From contig NC_059081.1 in the NCBI RefSeq assembly GCF_020497125.1, positions 63,074,768 to 63,138,767 on the forward strand: a stretch of 64,000 nt of DNA. The letters run 5' to 3'. This document shows positions 37,937 to 47,297 of this stretch, in pieces. The notes beneath the pieces are model-generated. The model did no database searches, was not told the origin of the DNA, and saw nothing but the letters and a program-made list of their open reading frames with translations. Each line of letters starts with the position of its first letter. Position 1 is the first letter of the stretch. Both the position numbers and the translations under genes were made by a program. This DNA is from Mauremys mutica. Its lineage: Eukaryota > Chordata > Testudines > Geoemydidae.

Positions 37937-38329
37937 TTAGGGTATGGCTACACTGGCAATTTGCAGCGCTGGAAAGCCTCCACCAGCGCTGCAATTAGTA
38001 AGTGGCCACACCTGCAAGGCACTTCCAGCGCTGCAACTCCCTGGCTGCAGCGCTGGCCGTACACCTCACTCGGCATGGGGAATAAGGATTCCAGCGCTGG
38101 TTCTGCAGCGCTGGTCATCAAGTGTGGCCACACACCAGCGCTGTGATTGGCCTCCAGGGTACAAGGATGTATCCCAGAATGCCTGTTCAGCCACTCTGCT
38201 CATCAGGTCAGACTCTACTTCCCTGGCCTCAGGTGACCTGCCCTTTAAATGCCCCGGGAATTTTAAAAATCCCCTTCCTGTTTGCTCAGCCAGGTATGGA
38301 ATGCAATCAGTGAATCTTTACAGGTGACC

Positions 38330-40310
38330 ATGCCTCCACGTGGCAAACGAGCCCCAGCATGGAGCAATGGCGAGCTGATGGACCTCATCAGTGTTTGGGG
38401 GGAGGAATCTGTGCAGGCACAGCTGCGCTCTAGCCGTAAGAATTATGATACCTTTGCCCAGGTATTGAGAGCCATGATGGAAAGGGGCCATGAGCGTGAC
38501 GCGGTGCAGTGCAGGGTAAAAGTAAAGGAGCTCCGGAGTGCCTATTGCAAAGCATGCGAGGGGAACCGCAGATCCGGCAGTGCCCCCATGACCTGCCGGT
38601 TTTACAAGGAGCTGGATGCGATTTATGGGGGTGACCCCTCTGTAAATCCAAGGACCACGATGGACAGTTCAGAGCCGGTAGAGGAGGGGGAGGGGGAGGC
38701 AGACAGTGAGGCTACTGTGGTGGGGGAAGACACCCCGGAGTCCCAGGAGGCATGCAGTCAGGAGCTCTTCTCAAGCCAGGAGGAAGCTAGCCAGTCGCAG
38801 CCCCTGGAACTTGGTGCAGAAGAATCACAGGAGCAGGTCCCAGGTAAGCAGCTTTTATTGCAATGCAAAGGTTTTGGGAGAGGAGGGGGGATGGTATGGC
38901 TGCATGCCTGCATGCCTAGACATGGAATATCCCATTGATGTGGTCTATCACGTCGCAGTAATCTGCCTCTGTAATCTCTTCAAAAGTTTCTGCAAGAGCA
39001 TAGGCAATTCGCGTGACCAAGTTTAAAGGGAGAGCTATTGTGGTCCCTGTCCCATTCAGGCTAACGCGTCCGCGCCACTGTTCCAGGAGGGGTGGGGGAA
39101 CCATGCTTGCACAGAGGCAAGCTGCATAAGGGCCAGGGCGGAATCCGCATTGTTGTAGGAGACCCTCCCTTGCTTCTTTGGTAACCCGCAGAAGAGAGAT
39201 ATCTTCAAGTATTAACTCCTGTGGGAAATGGAGGGAGTGTTTCAGTGCTGGTTTCCCCAACTGCATACCGCGGCAGGCAGGAACCCCAGGGTTAATTCCT
39301 GAGGGACATGGCAGTGCTGCCTTTAACAAAGCCCAAAAACAGGCAGTGTAGCCATGAAGCTTGAAGCACCCTGCTCGAGCAGACCGCGGCAGGCAGGAAC
39401 CCCAGGGTTAATTCCTGAGGGACATGGCAGTGCTGCCTTTAACAAAGCCCAAAAACAGGCAGTCTAGCCATGAAGCAAGAAGCCCCCTGCTCGAGCAGAC
39501 CGCGGCAGGCAGGAACCCCAGGGTTAATTCCTGAGGGACATGGCAGTGCTGCCTTTAACTAAGCCCAAAAACAGGTAGTCTAGCCATGAAGCAAGAAGCA
39601 CCCTGCTCGAGCAGACCACGGCAGGCAGGAACCCCAGAGTTAATTACCATTACCATTTCTGGGAGGCTGTGAATTCTCTAGCAGTTGCTGAAATGTCTGA
39701 GGAATGCTTGTGAGACTTTTACTTCAGATTATACACAATGCAAGCTCTCTTAAAATGTATCATTTGCTGTATTTTTATAGTGACCTTGAGTAGTCCTGGG
39801 CCGGTCTTATCAGTGACTGAAAGAAAGCTTCAGAACCTGAGAAGGAAACCTAACAGAAGCAAAGAAGATTTGGTCAAGGCAGTTATGAAGCAGTGTGCAG
39901 CAGAGAATAAAAATGCGCAGAAATGGAGAGAAAAGATGCAGCACTGGAGGGAAACAGAAAGCAGGAGAAAGGCGTTGACGCAGAAGAAAACCACGAGGCA
40001 GCTTATAAACCTCATTGCGCGCCAAACAGACTGTATGCAGTCACTGGTAGCAATGCAGGCAGAGCACTACCGTGCAAAACCCCCACCCTCCCAAACCTCT
40101 TTCCCCTATGCACCAATGTCAGCTCCAAGTCCCGTTCCCCAGCATCCAGGTTCTTACCTACACCATCACCAGCTGCCCCCGACACCTGTACGGTCATCTA
40201 TGAGCCCAGAGAACTACGACCCTTACCCTCTGCACTCAACCCCCATCACCATGCAACAGTACAATCCTGAGGTGCACAGCACTCCTGGCAGTACATATGC
40301 AAAACTATGA
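38330..40310 (+). CDS. Harbinger Myb/SANT-like DNA-binding protein (element 1), two exons
   Basis: Predicted coding segments are 38,330-38,843 and 39,781-40,310, 347 aa. The donor is CCCAG/GTAAGC and the acceptor TTTTTATAG. Both keep phase 1, which supports the model. Residues about 8-100 form a Myb/SANT-like domain (PF13837 type) with W11, W23, the CRVKVKELR helix near 61-69 and TCRFY at 88-92. An acidic Glu/Ser-rich linker follows. Exon 2 encodes a basic, helical stretch and a Pro/Ser-rich tail. Harbinger elements carry such a protein to help transposase enter the nucleus and bind transposon ends (family knowledge). AATAAA lies about 50 bp after the stop. No frameshift or stop is seen although the transposase of this element is broken. 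The start is the ATG just before the conserved RAPAW. Confidence 0.8.
38916..39218 (-). CDS. Antisense 100-aa frame in the Myb intron (element 1), probable terminal exon
   Basis: The frame runs on the minus strand from a good splice acceptor (TTTCCCACAG, exon starting near 39,218) to the stop at 38,916 and is followed by AATAAA (about 38,857-38,864). The conserved core is RPGPYAACL, a basic WRGRVSLNG loop and ALPLNLV, with a C-terminal acidic helix. It matches the frames at 53,102-53,404 and 49,054-49,356 along its length. The pattern of helix, turn and LP-N-L helix is loosely like a BEN domain, but that is a guess. No start codon is evident in this copy, so it would need an upstream exon. 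It lies wholly inside the intron of the plus-strand Myb gene. Confidence 0.55.
   Translation of the reverse strand, partial: ELILEDISLLRVTKEAREGLLQQCGFRPGPYAACLCASMVPPPLLEQWRGRVSLNGTGTTIALPLNLVTRIAYALAETFEEITEADYCDVIDHINGIFHV
39268..39650. repeat. 116-bp tandem repeat, about 3.3 copies
   Basis: Three nearly identical 116-bp copies begin with CCGCGGCAGGCAGGAACCCC at 39,268, 39,384 and 39,500, with a fourth partial copy at 39,616 (CCACGGC). Each contains the 12-mer GGTTAATTCCTG and GAGGGACATGG. They sit in the Myb intron of Harbinger element 1, just upstream of the antisense frame, and are absent from element 2. Confidence 0.95.
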
Positions 40311-40517
40311 ATGTACAGTTCAACAGCCAACCCCCCCTGCCCGTGTACTTCCTTTTTTTTAAATAAATGATTTCTTTGATTATGAAACAGTTTTTATTAC
40401 TGCATAAAGTGAAAGATAAACCCCAATGAAAACACAGGTAACAAACATCAAGGAAAACACAGGCACTTAAAAGCACTGTAACCAGTGCACGTCACTCCTG
40501 GTCAAGGCAAAAAAACA

Positions 40518-41221
40518 TTACTGTTGGCTTTCAGCCTCAAATTCCTCCCTCAAGGCATCCCTAATCCTTGTTGCCCTGTGGTGGGCGTCTCTAGTAGCCC
40601 TGCTGTCTGGCTGTGCAAATTCAGCCTCCAGGACTTGCACCTCATTGTTCCATGCCTGGCTGAATGTTTCACCCTTCCCTTCACAAATATTATGGAGGGT
40701 ACAGCACGCGGATACAACCGCAGGGATGCTGCTTTCCCCCAAGTCTAGCTTCCCATAAAGCGCCCGCCAGCGCCCCTTTAAAAGGCCAAAAGCACACTCC
40801 ACAGTCATTCGGCATCGGCTCAGCCTGTAGTTGAAACGGTCCTGGCTCCTGTCCAGCTTCCCTGTATAGGGTTTCATGAGCCAAGGCATTAATGGGTAAG
40901 CGGGGTCCCCAAGGATCACAATAGGCATTTCAACGTCCCCTACTGTGATCTTTCGGTCTGGGAAAAATGTACCTTCCTGCATCTTCCTGAACAGGCCACT
41001 GTTCCGAAAGATGTGTGCATCATGCACTTTTCCAGGCCAGCCTGTGTAAATATCAATGAAACGCCCACGGTGATCCACAAGCGCCTGGAGAACCATAGAG
41101 AAATACCCCTTGCGATTAATGTACTCGTAGGCTAGGTGGGGTGGAGCTGAAGGAATAGCTCAACTGCCAAACGTGATGTGCTGGCGACAGTCAGCAAATT
41201 CCTCAGCAGCTCAGGCTCCAT
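40518..41221 (-). pseudogene. Harbinger transposase, internally deleted (element 1)
   Basis: The C-terminal half (40,518-41,096, 192 codons, extendable upstream to about 41,130) is an open HARBI1-like DDE domain. It has YINRKGYF, GWPGKVHDAHIF, ILGDPAYPLMPW and VECAFGLLKGRWRA, with candidate catalytic residues in VHD, GDPAY and VECAF. Just upstream, 41,143-41,221 encodes an N-terminus starting MEPELLRNLL, in a different frame, which reaches a stop at the junction. The segment between, with the helix-turn-helix and the first catalytic Asp (the GAIDGTH motif of element 2), is missing. This protein is almost certainly inactive. AATAAA on this strand (about 40,390) overlaps the 3' end region of the convergent Myb gene. 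Confidence 0.85.
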
Positions 41222-41544
41222 TTCACAGCGTGCTGCACTCACAATGGCAAGAAACGTGGACGGCGAAAGTGTGACTGCTGGGAAGTGAAGCGATGCACCA
41301 CGGGGCGTTGGAACAGGAAGCGGAATGACCCACACACTTCCTTCCCCTTCCCACAATACTCAGCGCCAAAACGGCGCCAAAACGGGATGAGGTGCTCTGT
41401 GGGATAGCTGCCCACAATGCACCTCTCAGTACAGCGCTGGAAATGCTGCCAATGTGGCCACACTGCAGTGCTGGCCCTGCACAGCTGGACGACCAGCGCT
41501 GCAAACTACCAGCGCTGCAACTCGCCAGTGTAGCCATACCCTTA

Positions 41545-42336
41545 GACTCTTTGGATTTGTGTGGTATCTCTGTAAGACAAAGTCCAGCCTTGGAATCCAT
41601 AGCAGATAAGAAGTTAAAAGCTAGTGTCTGTGTTGATGCTAATTACTTGGCTGGCAGGGAGAAGAAAGACTTGCTAATAGCTGTTAGCAAAGAGAGCCCA
41701 CCCCATCAGCCAGTGAATTCAGTTAGGCAAGAGAAATCAGGGTTTAATCCTGCAGGACAAGAAGGAGAGAGAAGACTGAATTTTGCAAAGGGAAGCCACA
41801 GATTAACCCTAAAATGCCCAAACTCCAATGGTATTGAGCCAAGGGTGTGGCATGACAAACATGTTTGTAGTTGGACACTTGCAATGAATTTGTTGTTATT
41901 GCTAATGCTAATTTTTGTAACTAATGTGTTGCTATTGCCAAGAACTGTAAAAATGTACAATGTGCCTAATCTTTTGGAAAATCCCTTGAACATGTTGAAA
42001 GGAATACATGAAAACACACTTTATGTTAAAGGGCCTTGCTATACTGATGTTTCACAGTTAATGCCTGTAAACAGTATTGGAACTTTTCACAGGGGAAAAT
42101 ACATTTCAGACCTGATGTGCTGTATGAAAGGGGAAACTGAGGCACACTGCCATATTGCTTTCATGGCTAAATGCCAAGATTCCTGTACTATGAACAACAT
42201 CAATATCTACATTGGTATAATGTTAATTGGGTTCCAAACATTGGCCAGAGCTGGTATGGATAAAGTAGCTGTTTTCTTTAGCTCTTGGCAAGATCACATG
42301 AAACATACTGCAAAAGCTAACCAAGTTATACCTTGA
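41545..42336 (+). pseudogene. LTR-retroelement 3' frame with membrane segment, envelope-like or accessory
   Basis: The open frame resumes immediately after the TTA target duplication and runs about 263 codons to the stop near 42,336. Roughly half way there is a strongly hydrophobic stretch (MNLLLLLMLIFVTNVLLL) that could be a signal anchor or membrane helix. It is followed by a Cys-containing region. The position just before the 3' LTR would suit an envelope-like or accessory product of the LTR element. I cannot assign a function, and no polymerase motif is present. Confidence 0.45.
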
Positions 42337-42518
42337 GTTTGTAGAGAGATTCATTCAAGTTATTGAACATGACTTTGATAAGCCATTTCTGTTATACACT
42401 GGTACAGCCTCTAGCCCAACACTAGCTGTAGTGAGACAGACCCAAGGAAAGGGGGCTCTTGGGATGCAGTCAGCGATGTTTTGTCATCCCTTCCTGCATC
42501 AATTTTGCATTGGGGGTG

Positions 42519-43592
42519 TGATGTTATTGATATAAACTGGGACCATATAGAACATGGGTTGCAACCAAGGTCCTGTAGTGGCACCAAATCTTAGGTAAAG
42601 GGGGTCATCTAAGGTGTCTAAGACCAGGTTATGGGTTGCTGGTTATAATTATGCTGTCTGTATGTCTGTATCATTTTTAGTTGAAGTTATAAATGTTGGC
42701 TCTGTGCTGTCTGTATTTCAAGTTGGTGCTGTGCTTCTGGGGGAAGCATCCCAGACAAGCTGGTGTTAGCTCTGTGTAGCCTGCTTGATGGCCCATTAAG
42801 GACCATCAGCTACACAATTGACCCATGGAGAGAAGGCAGACACGCCTTGTGACTCAGCAAGGTATGCAGAGACTTGTCCATGTGACTGCAGACTCCAATT
42901 TGCGGTGTTTTTCCACAGTGAGAACAAAGAGGTTCTTACACCTGGAAAAGCCTATATAAGGCTGATGCATCATCTCCATCTTGTCTTCAATCCTGCTTCT
43001 TACCTCTGGAGGGACTTTGCTACAAACTGAACCTCTACACAAGGGACTGAGGACCCATCCCAGCGGGGGATGTTCCTGAGACTTGATTTGAACCTGCAGT
43101 TTATGCCATCACTGCTGCAAGCCTGAACTAAGAACTTTGCCATTACTGTATGTAATTGATTCCATTTAACCAATTCTACCTCTCATCTCTACCTTTTTCC
43201 CTTTGTAAATAAACCTTTAGAGTTTAGATTCTAAAGGATTGGCAACAGCGTGATTTGTGGATAAGATCTGATGTATATATTGACCTGGGTCTGGGGCTTG
43301 GTCCTTTGGGATCGAGAGAACCTTTTTCTTTTATTGGGGTGTTGGTTTTCATAATCATTCATCCCCAGGACGAGTGCACTGGTGGTGATACTGGGAGACT
43401 GGAGTGTCTAAGGAAATTGCTTGTGTGACTTGTGGTTAGCCAGTGGGGTGAGACCGAAGTCCCTTTTGTCTGGCTAGTTTGGTTTGCCTTAGAGGTGGAA
43501 AAACCCCAGCCTAGGGCTGTGACTGCCCTGTTTAAGCAATTGGTCCTGATTTGGCACTCTCAGTTGGGTCCCGCCAGAACTGCATCGTCACA
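42519..43592 (+). mobile_element. 3' LTR of the split retroelement, about 1.07 kb
   Basis: It starts TGATGTTATTGATATAAACT just after a short G-rich tract (GGGGGTG) and ends GCATCGTCACA, giving TG...CA termini. Inside are a TATA-like CTATATAAGG (42,950-42,959), an AATAAA signal (43,208-43,213) and GT-rich sequence downstream of it, the normal U3-R-U5 order. The right flank is a GC-rich repeat (GGGGGTGGGGCGCAGG) also found at 47,148. No 5' LTR is seen in the window, so the target duplication cannot be checked. Confidence 0.8.
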
Positions 43593-44330
43593 GGGGGTGG
43601 GGCGCAGGCCTTCGGGGGAAGAGGCGGAGGGGGGATGGGAGGAGGCAGAGCAGGGCATCAGGTTAAGAGGCAGAGCAGAAAGGGGTGCAGGATCTCAAGT
43701 GAGCTACAGACCAACAGTGGTTCATAGTAACTATTCAGCAAGTATTTTAGAAGACCTAGAACATTAGAGGAAATCATGACCTGCTAAAAGACAATTAATA
43801 GAGAGAAGCAGCAAGATTAATCCCATACCTATGATTGGTTGTACATTGGAGTCTCTCACTGTCGATAGCCCCCTGCTTGGCCAACCAGCACTGAGACTCT
43901 GAGGGGCGGGAGGCTGAGGGGTCTCACCAGATGTGCCAAAGGACGGCCTAGGTCACCATCAGAGGAGATCACTCTCAGATCCAGCCCCACCTCTTGGTGA
44001 GGACCTCCCGCAATGAGAGCAACCTCCCTCCCCCGCCCACACTCCACACACCCCTCCTTGGTAGAGGGAGGGAAGCAGGGGAAAGGGGGAAAAGAAGCAA
44101 GAGAAGAGGAGAAAGGAGGGAGGAAAGAGGAAAAGGGAAACCAAAAAGGACAAACCCCAATGTCCCCAGGGATTCCAACCATCACATCCTAGGTAGGAAA
44201 TCAAATTCTGGCACCTGAAGCCAGTGTTTCCTGGGCTTAGAATGCTGCCTGCGCCAGGTGGATCAGACTGAACAGGTTCCAAACCTCTCTGAGCCTCTTA
44301 CCTTGCGTAATTGGTTGAGCCGGGGCTCAA
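43593..44330. other. GC-rich repeat, then unassigned sequence
   Basis: Bases 43,593-43,700 closely match 47,148-47,248 in direct orientation (GGGGGTGGGGCGCAGGCCTT, a GAGGCGGAGGGGGGATGGG stretch and GTTAAGAGGCAGAGC). From there to about 44,330 I recognise nothing. The frames at 43,856-44,282 are low-complexity purine- or pyrimidine-rich and are not convincing genes. Confidence 0.6.
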
Positions 44331-45234
44331 CCCTCCTCTCAGCAGGAGGGGAGCCACACCAACTCACTCCTCGTCTCCTATTGGACCGGCTGGACGACAG
44401 TAGACAGCGTTAGAAAGCTCAAGCCCTCTGTTCAGGGGCTGAGCAGCAGTACAGTACAATAATTTCAGGCCCTTGGTTGCAGGGGCTGAGCAGCAAACAT
44501 TGCAATGAGCTCAGGCCCTTTGGAGCAGGGGCTGAGCAGCAAACTAACAGTAGGCGTATAGGCCCAGGTCCTTACACCTGGGTGAGGGGGAAAACTGCCA
44601 CCCATGAGTGGGGTGGCAGGGGGGACACAGGCCCACCCACTCCACTGTGTCCCAGCCCGGGGCCCTAACAGCAGCTATCACTGCCGCTGGTCAGTGGGGT
44701 CCTGACCGCAACACACTGACATCGGGACCTCTGTGTCTGCAGCCTGACAGGGGTTGGCTACCCCTGGGCTACTTCCACTTTCCCCCTCAGGTCCTACCTC
44801 ATCCGGGGCGCCCGCTCCAGGCCAGGCAACCTGCATCGGCTCCTCCAGCCCAGGGCTCGGTGGCAGGTCGGGCAGCTCCTCCGGGAAGTCCGGCCAGGCC
44901 TGCTCGGGCGGCTCCCCCGGGTAACAGCAGGGACGGGGAAGCTCCGGCGGCTCCTCGTCGTACCGGGCACGGGGGAGCTCCGGCCAGTCAGGGCAGCTGC
45001 CTCGGGCCCTGGAGGGCTCCCAGTCAGGAGCTCCCGCCGGCACGTCTGCTCCCGGCGGCGGCTGGGCTCTGACTGAGCGCTGGCGGCCGGCTTTTCTACT
45101 TCCTGTCCCGCCCCTTGACTTCCGGGGGGCGGGGACTGGTGGTGGTGGCTCTGCCCACTTGGGGGTCTGGGAGGGAGCTCCCTCTGCTGGGCAGGAGGGG
45201 AGCCACACCCACTCACTACACCTTGTCAAAGGGA
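44331..45234 (-). repeat. GC-rich interspersed repeat with 27-bp terminal direct repeats
   Basis: The segments at 44,342-44,368 and 45,191-45,217 are the same 27-bp sequence with one mismatch (it contains GGGGAGCCACACC and ACTCACT), 849 bp apart. Between them the minus strand has a 200-codon open frame (44,678-45,280) rich in Pro and Glu, with repeated PELP, EPPE and DLPPSP motifs. This periodicity looks like real but ancient coding sequence of a retroelement. No domain is recognised. Similar sequence is, from memory, repetitive in turtles. Confidence 0.5.
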
Positions 45235-45665
45235 AGTTTGTTTTCGGCACAGTCAGTGGCAGGAAAGGAGAAAACTCCACAGAGGTTCCTCCTCACGCTC
45301 ACAGCCGTGAATCCTGATTCTCTCTCAGCCCCCGAGGAGAGACCTCACGAAGGAGACTTGCAGCAGCAAAGCCGGGGGTCTCAGAGACTGGCCTGGCCCT
45401 GCACCTCGGTCCTGCCCAGCTGATGTCAGGGTCTCTCCCTCTGTGAGGTCACCCCCTCCCCACCACCTTTGCCCAATAGGCCGAGTTCCTGCAAAAGGCC
45501 TTTGTGATGTCACTGCCACACCCACCCCTCCCCTCAAAGCTGATGTCATGCCCCTGGCCAGCCTCGTTGGGTGTTTGACTTGTTTCCCCTGGATCACCGC
45601 ACTCAATGACTGTTCAGTCTGTGGATGGAGCCGCTACACAATAAAACATCAGTTTTTCATAAATT
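45235..45665. other. Unassigned, LTR-like 3' end
   Basis: No gene is seen. The right end has an AATAAA (45,640-45,645) after a CACTCAATGACTGTTCAGTC stretch, as in the end of an LTR or a 3' UTR. The boundary with the adjacent CR1 fragment is near 45,668. Confidence 0.4.
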
Positions 45666-45667
45666 AG

Positions 45668-46050
45668 TAGCCTTAAGGCCAGAAGGGACCATTAGCGCAT
45701 CTAATCTGACTCCCTGCATATCCCAGCCCATCTGTGTATCACAATAGCTTCTTTTTGACTAAAGCACCTTCCCAAAGACCTCTAGTCTTCATTGGAAGAC
45801 ATCAAGAGATGCAGAAGCCATCACTTCTCTTGGCAGCTTGTTCCAGTGATGAATCACCCTCCCTCTTACAAATCTCTGCCTTGTTCCAATGAGAATTTTT
45901 CTGATTTCTGCTTCCAGCCATTGGTTCTTGTTATGCCTTTCTTTGCAGTCCACAGTCCAGCTAGGTCTCTCCTGCAGCCATGTGGGCTCTGGCTGTTTTC
46001 TCTCCCCAGTCCAGACGCCCCCTCTTTCCAGCCAAGCATCCGATCTCATC
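45668..46050 (-). mobile_element. CR1 LINE 3' fragment
   Basis: On the minus strand, a frame ending at 45,789 encodes RFVRGRVIHHWNKLPREV followed by ASASLDVF. This is the conserved extreme C-terminus of CR1 ORF2 (WN-LP-EVV, S-L-F pattern). The 3' UTR-like sequence that follows (45,668-45,788) is of the type common in turtle CR1 copies. Truncated at its 5' end. Confidence 0.8.
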
Positions 46051-46530
46051 TTCCCACAAGCCTCTGTCCTTTGTCGTCTGTCCCAGAGAAACTGGCTGCC
46101 TGGGTCTCCTCTCTCTCTTTAGCGTGAGGGGAGGGGGAGAGCTGAGATTTCAGGCTGCTGTGTTATGGCGGGATTGCTGCTATTATTTGATAGAACCTGA
46201 GAATTCAATGGCACAAACAGGGGAACGGGGCAGAGATACAGCGTCAGGGAGTGAACTGGAGAAAATACAGGAAGAATTTCTAGCAAGGGCGACGTGTAAC
46301 TAACCAGAATGAAGAATATTCTCTGCCCCCCTTGTCTAACTCTGGGCCTGACTCTCTCCCGTGCTGTGGCCCCTTGCCCTGTCTCTGGCCGTGTCTGGGG
46401 GCTTCATGCCCCGGTAGAGCCCCGACGGTAAAGGTGTGATGTAGCCTCAGCCCCAAGAAGACTCAGGCCCATGTCACTTTCATCCTGGGTTTCAGATGAG
46501 TGACCCCTAGAAGTTGGGGGGCCACCGGTG
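46051..46530. other. No gene or recognised repeat
   Basis: Mixed sequence with short frames only. No splice-bounded coding exon, RNA gene or clear repeat could be supported. Confidence 0.4.
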
Positions 46531-46532
46531 CC

Positions 46533-46660
46533 CAGACCATGGCCCGGCCACAGAGGCCCCGCCCCTGTTCATCCTCTTCCCCCAAGGCCCCGCCCACTTG
46601 CTGTTCACTGCCCTCTGCCCCCTCCCCCAGACCCCCTACCTGCCCCTCACTTCCCCCAAG
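46533..46660 (+). repeat. GC-rich repeat, inverted partner of 35,300-35,420
   Basis: It shares with the minus strand of 35,300-35,420 the run CCATGGCCCGGCCACAGAGG and CCCGCCCACTTGCTGTTCAC, then CCCCAAGAGG at the SINE junction. A second, slightly diverged direct copy lies at 46,847-46,960 on the other side of the SINE. Confidence 0.75.
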
Positions 46661-46832
46661 AGGATCTCTCAGTGGTTTGAGCATTGGCCTGCTAAACCCA
46701 CAGTGGTGAATTCAATCCTTGAGGAGGCCATTTAGGGAACTGGGGTAAAAATCTGTCTGGGGATTGGTCCTGCTCTGAGCAGGGGGTTGGATTAGCTGAG
46801 CTCCTGAGGTCCCTTCCAATTCTATGATCTAA
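46661..46832 (+). mobile_element. tRNA-derived SINE (Cry-like), full length
   Basis: The head matches a tRNA pol III promoter: an A-box-like CTCAGTGGTTTGAGC followed by CATTGGCCTGCTAAACCC, and a B-box-like GTGAATTCAATCC. The body and the tail ending CCAATTCTATGAT follow. The tail resembles the 3' end of CR1 LINEs, as described for the tRNA-Lys-derived SINEs of cryptodire turtles (established knowledge of this family). Confidence 0.85.
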
Positions 46833-47147
46833 GACGCCACTCACCTGCTGCCCCGCCCCTGCTCATCCTCGTCCCCCAAGGCCCTGCCCACTTGCTGTTC
46901 ACTTGCCTCTGCCCCCTACCCCCAGACCCCCTACCTGCCCCTCACTCTTCCCCCAAGACGCCACTCACCTGCTGCTTGCTCCTCTGTGCCCATTTCCCCT
47001 AAGGGGGGCTACCAGGGGGCCAGGCACCCATCACTGTTTCCTGCCTCAGGTGAGCGGGGGGTGAGGAGGGTCCTTGGGGAAGGAGGCGGAGCAGGAGCAG
47101 GAAGAGGCAGAGAGAGGGAGGGGGCTCGGGGGAAAAGGCCCAGCGGG

Positions 47148-47248
47148 GGTGGGGCGCAGGCCTTGGGGGAAGAGGCGGAGGGGGGATGGGAGGAGGCAGC
47201 GCAGGCCATCGGGTTAAGAGGCAGAGCGAAAAGGGGTGCAGGTTGGGC
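47148..47248 (+). repeat. GC-rich repeat, direct copy of 43,593-43,700
   Basis: It shares GGGGGTGGGGCGCAGGCCTT and the GATGGGAGGAGGCAG and GTTAAGAGGCAGAGC blocks in the same order and orientation, about 3.55 kb apart. The earlier copy is where the large LTR ends. Confidence 0.8.
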
Positions 47249-47297
47249 CCCCACTTCTCTGGAGCTTCGCTTCCAGCACTCGAAAGATGACAATGGG

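Larger units (their letters stand above)
37940..41541 (+). mobile_element. PIF/Harbinger transposon 1, complete ends, 3.6 kb
   Basis: Both ends start with the terminal inverted repeat GGGTATGGCTACACTGGC and continue as near-perfect inverted copies for about 35 bp. The flanks are TTA (37,937-37,939 and 41,542-41,544), the classic Harbinger target duplication. Subterminal regions are packed with the palindrome CAGCGCTG, seven copies within 240 bp on the left and three plus one degenerate (CAGTGCTG) on the right. Inside are a two-exon Myb/SANT gene on the plus strand, an antisense 100-aa frame in its intron, a 116-bp tandem repeat and a broken transposase on the minus strand. The element could be moved only by a transposase from elsewhere. 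Confidence 0.95.

Noticed and set aside
43856..44282. Overlapping 107- and 109-aa minus frames rich in Ser, Pro and Phe
   Set aside because: A pyrimidine-rich low-complexity stretch opens several frames at once, with no conserved motif.
46661..46740. Functional tRNA gene
   Set aside because: A and B boxes are present, but the acceptor and anticodon arms do not pair and the body continues as a SINE with a CR1-like tail.
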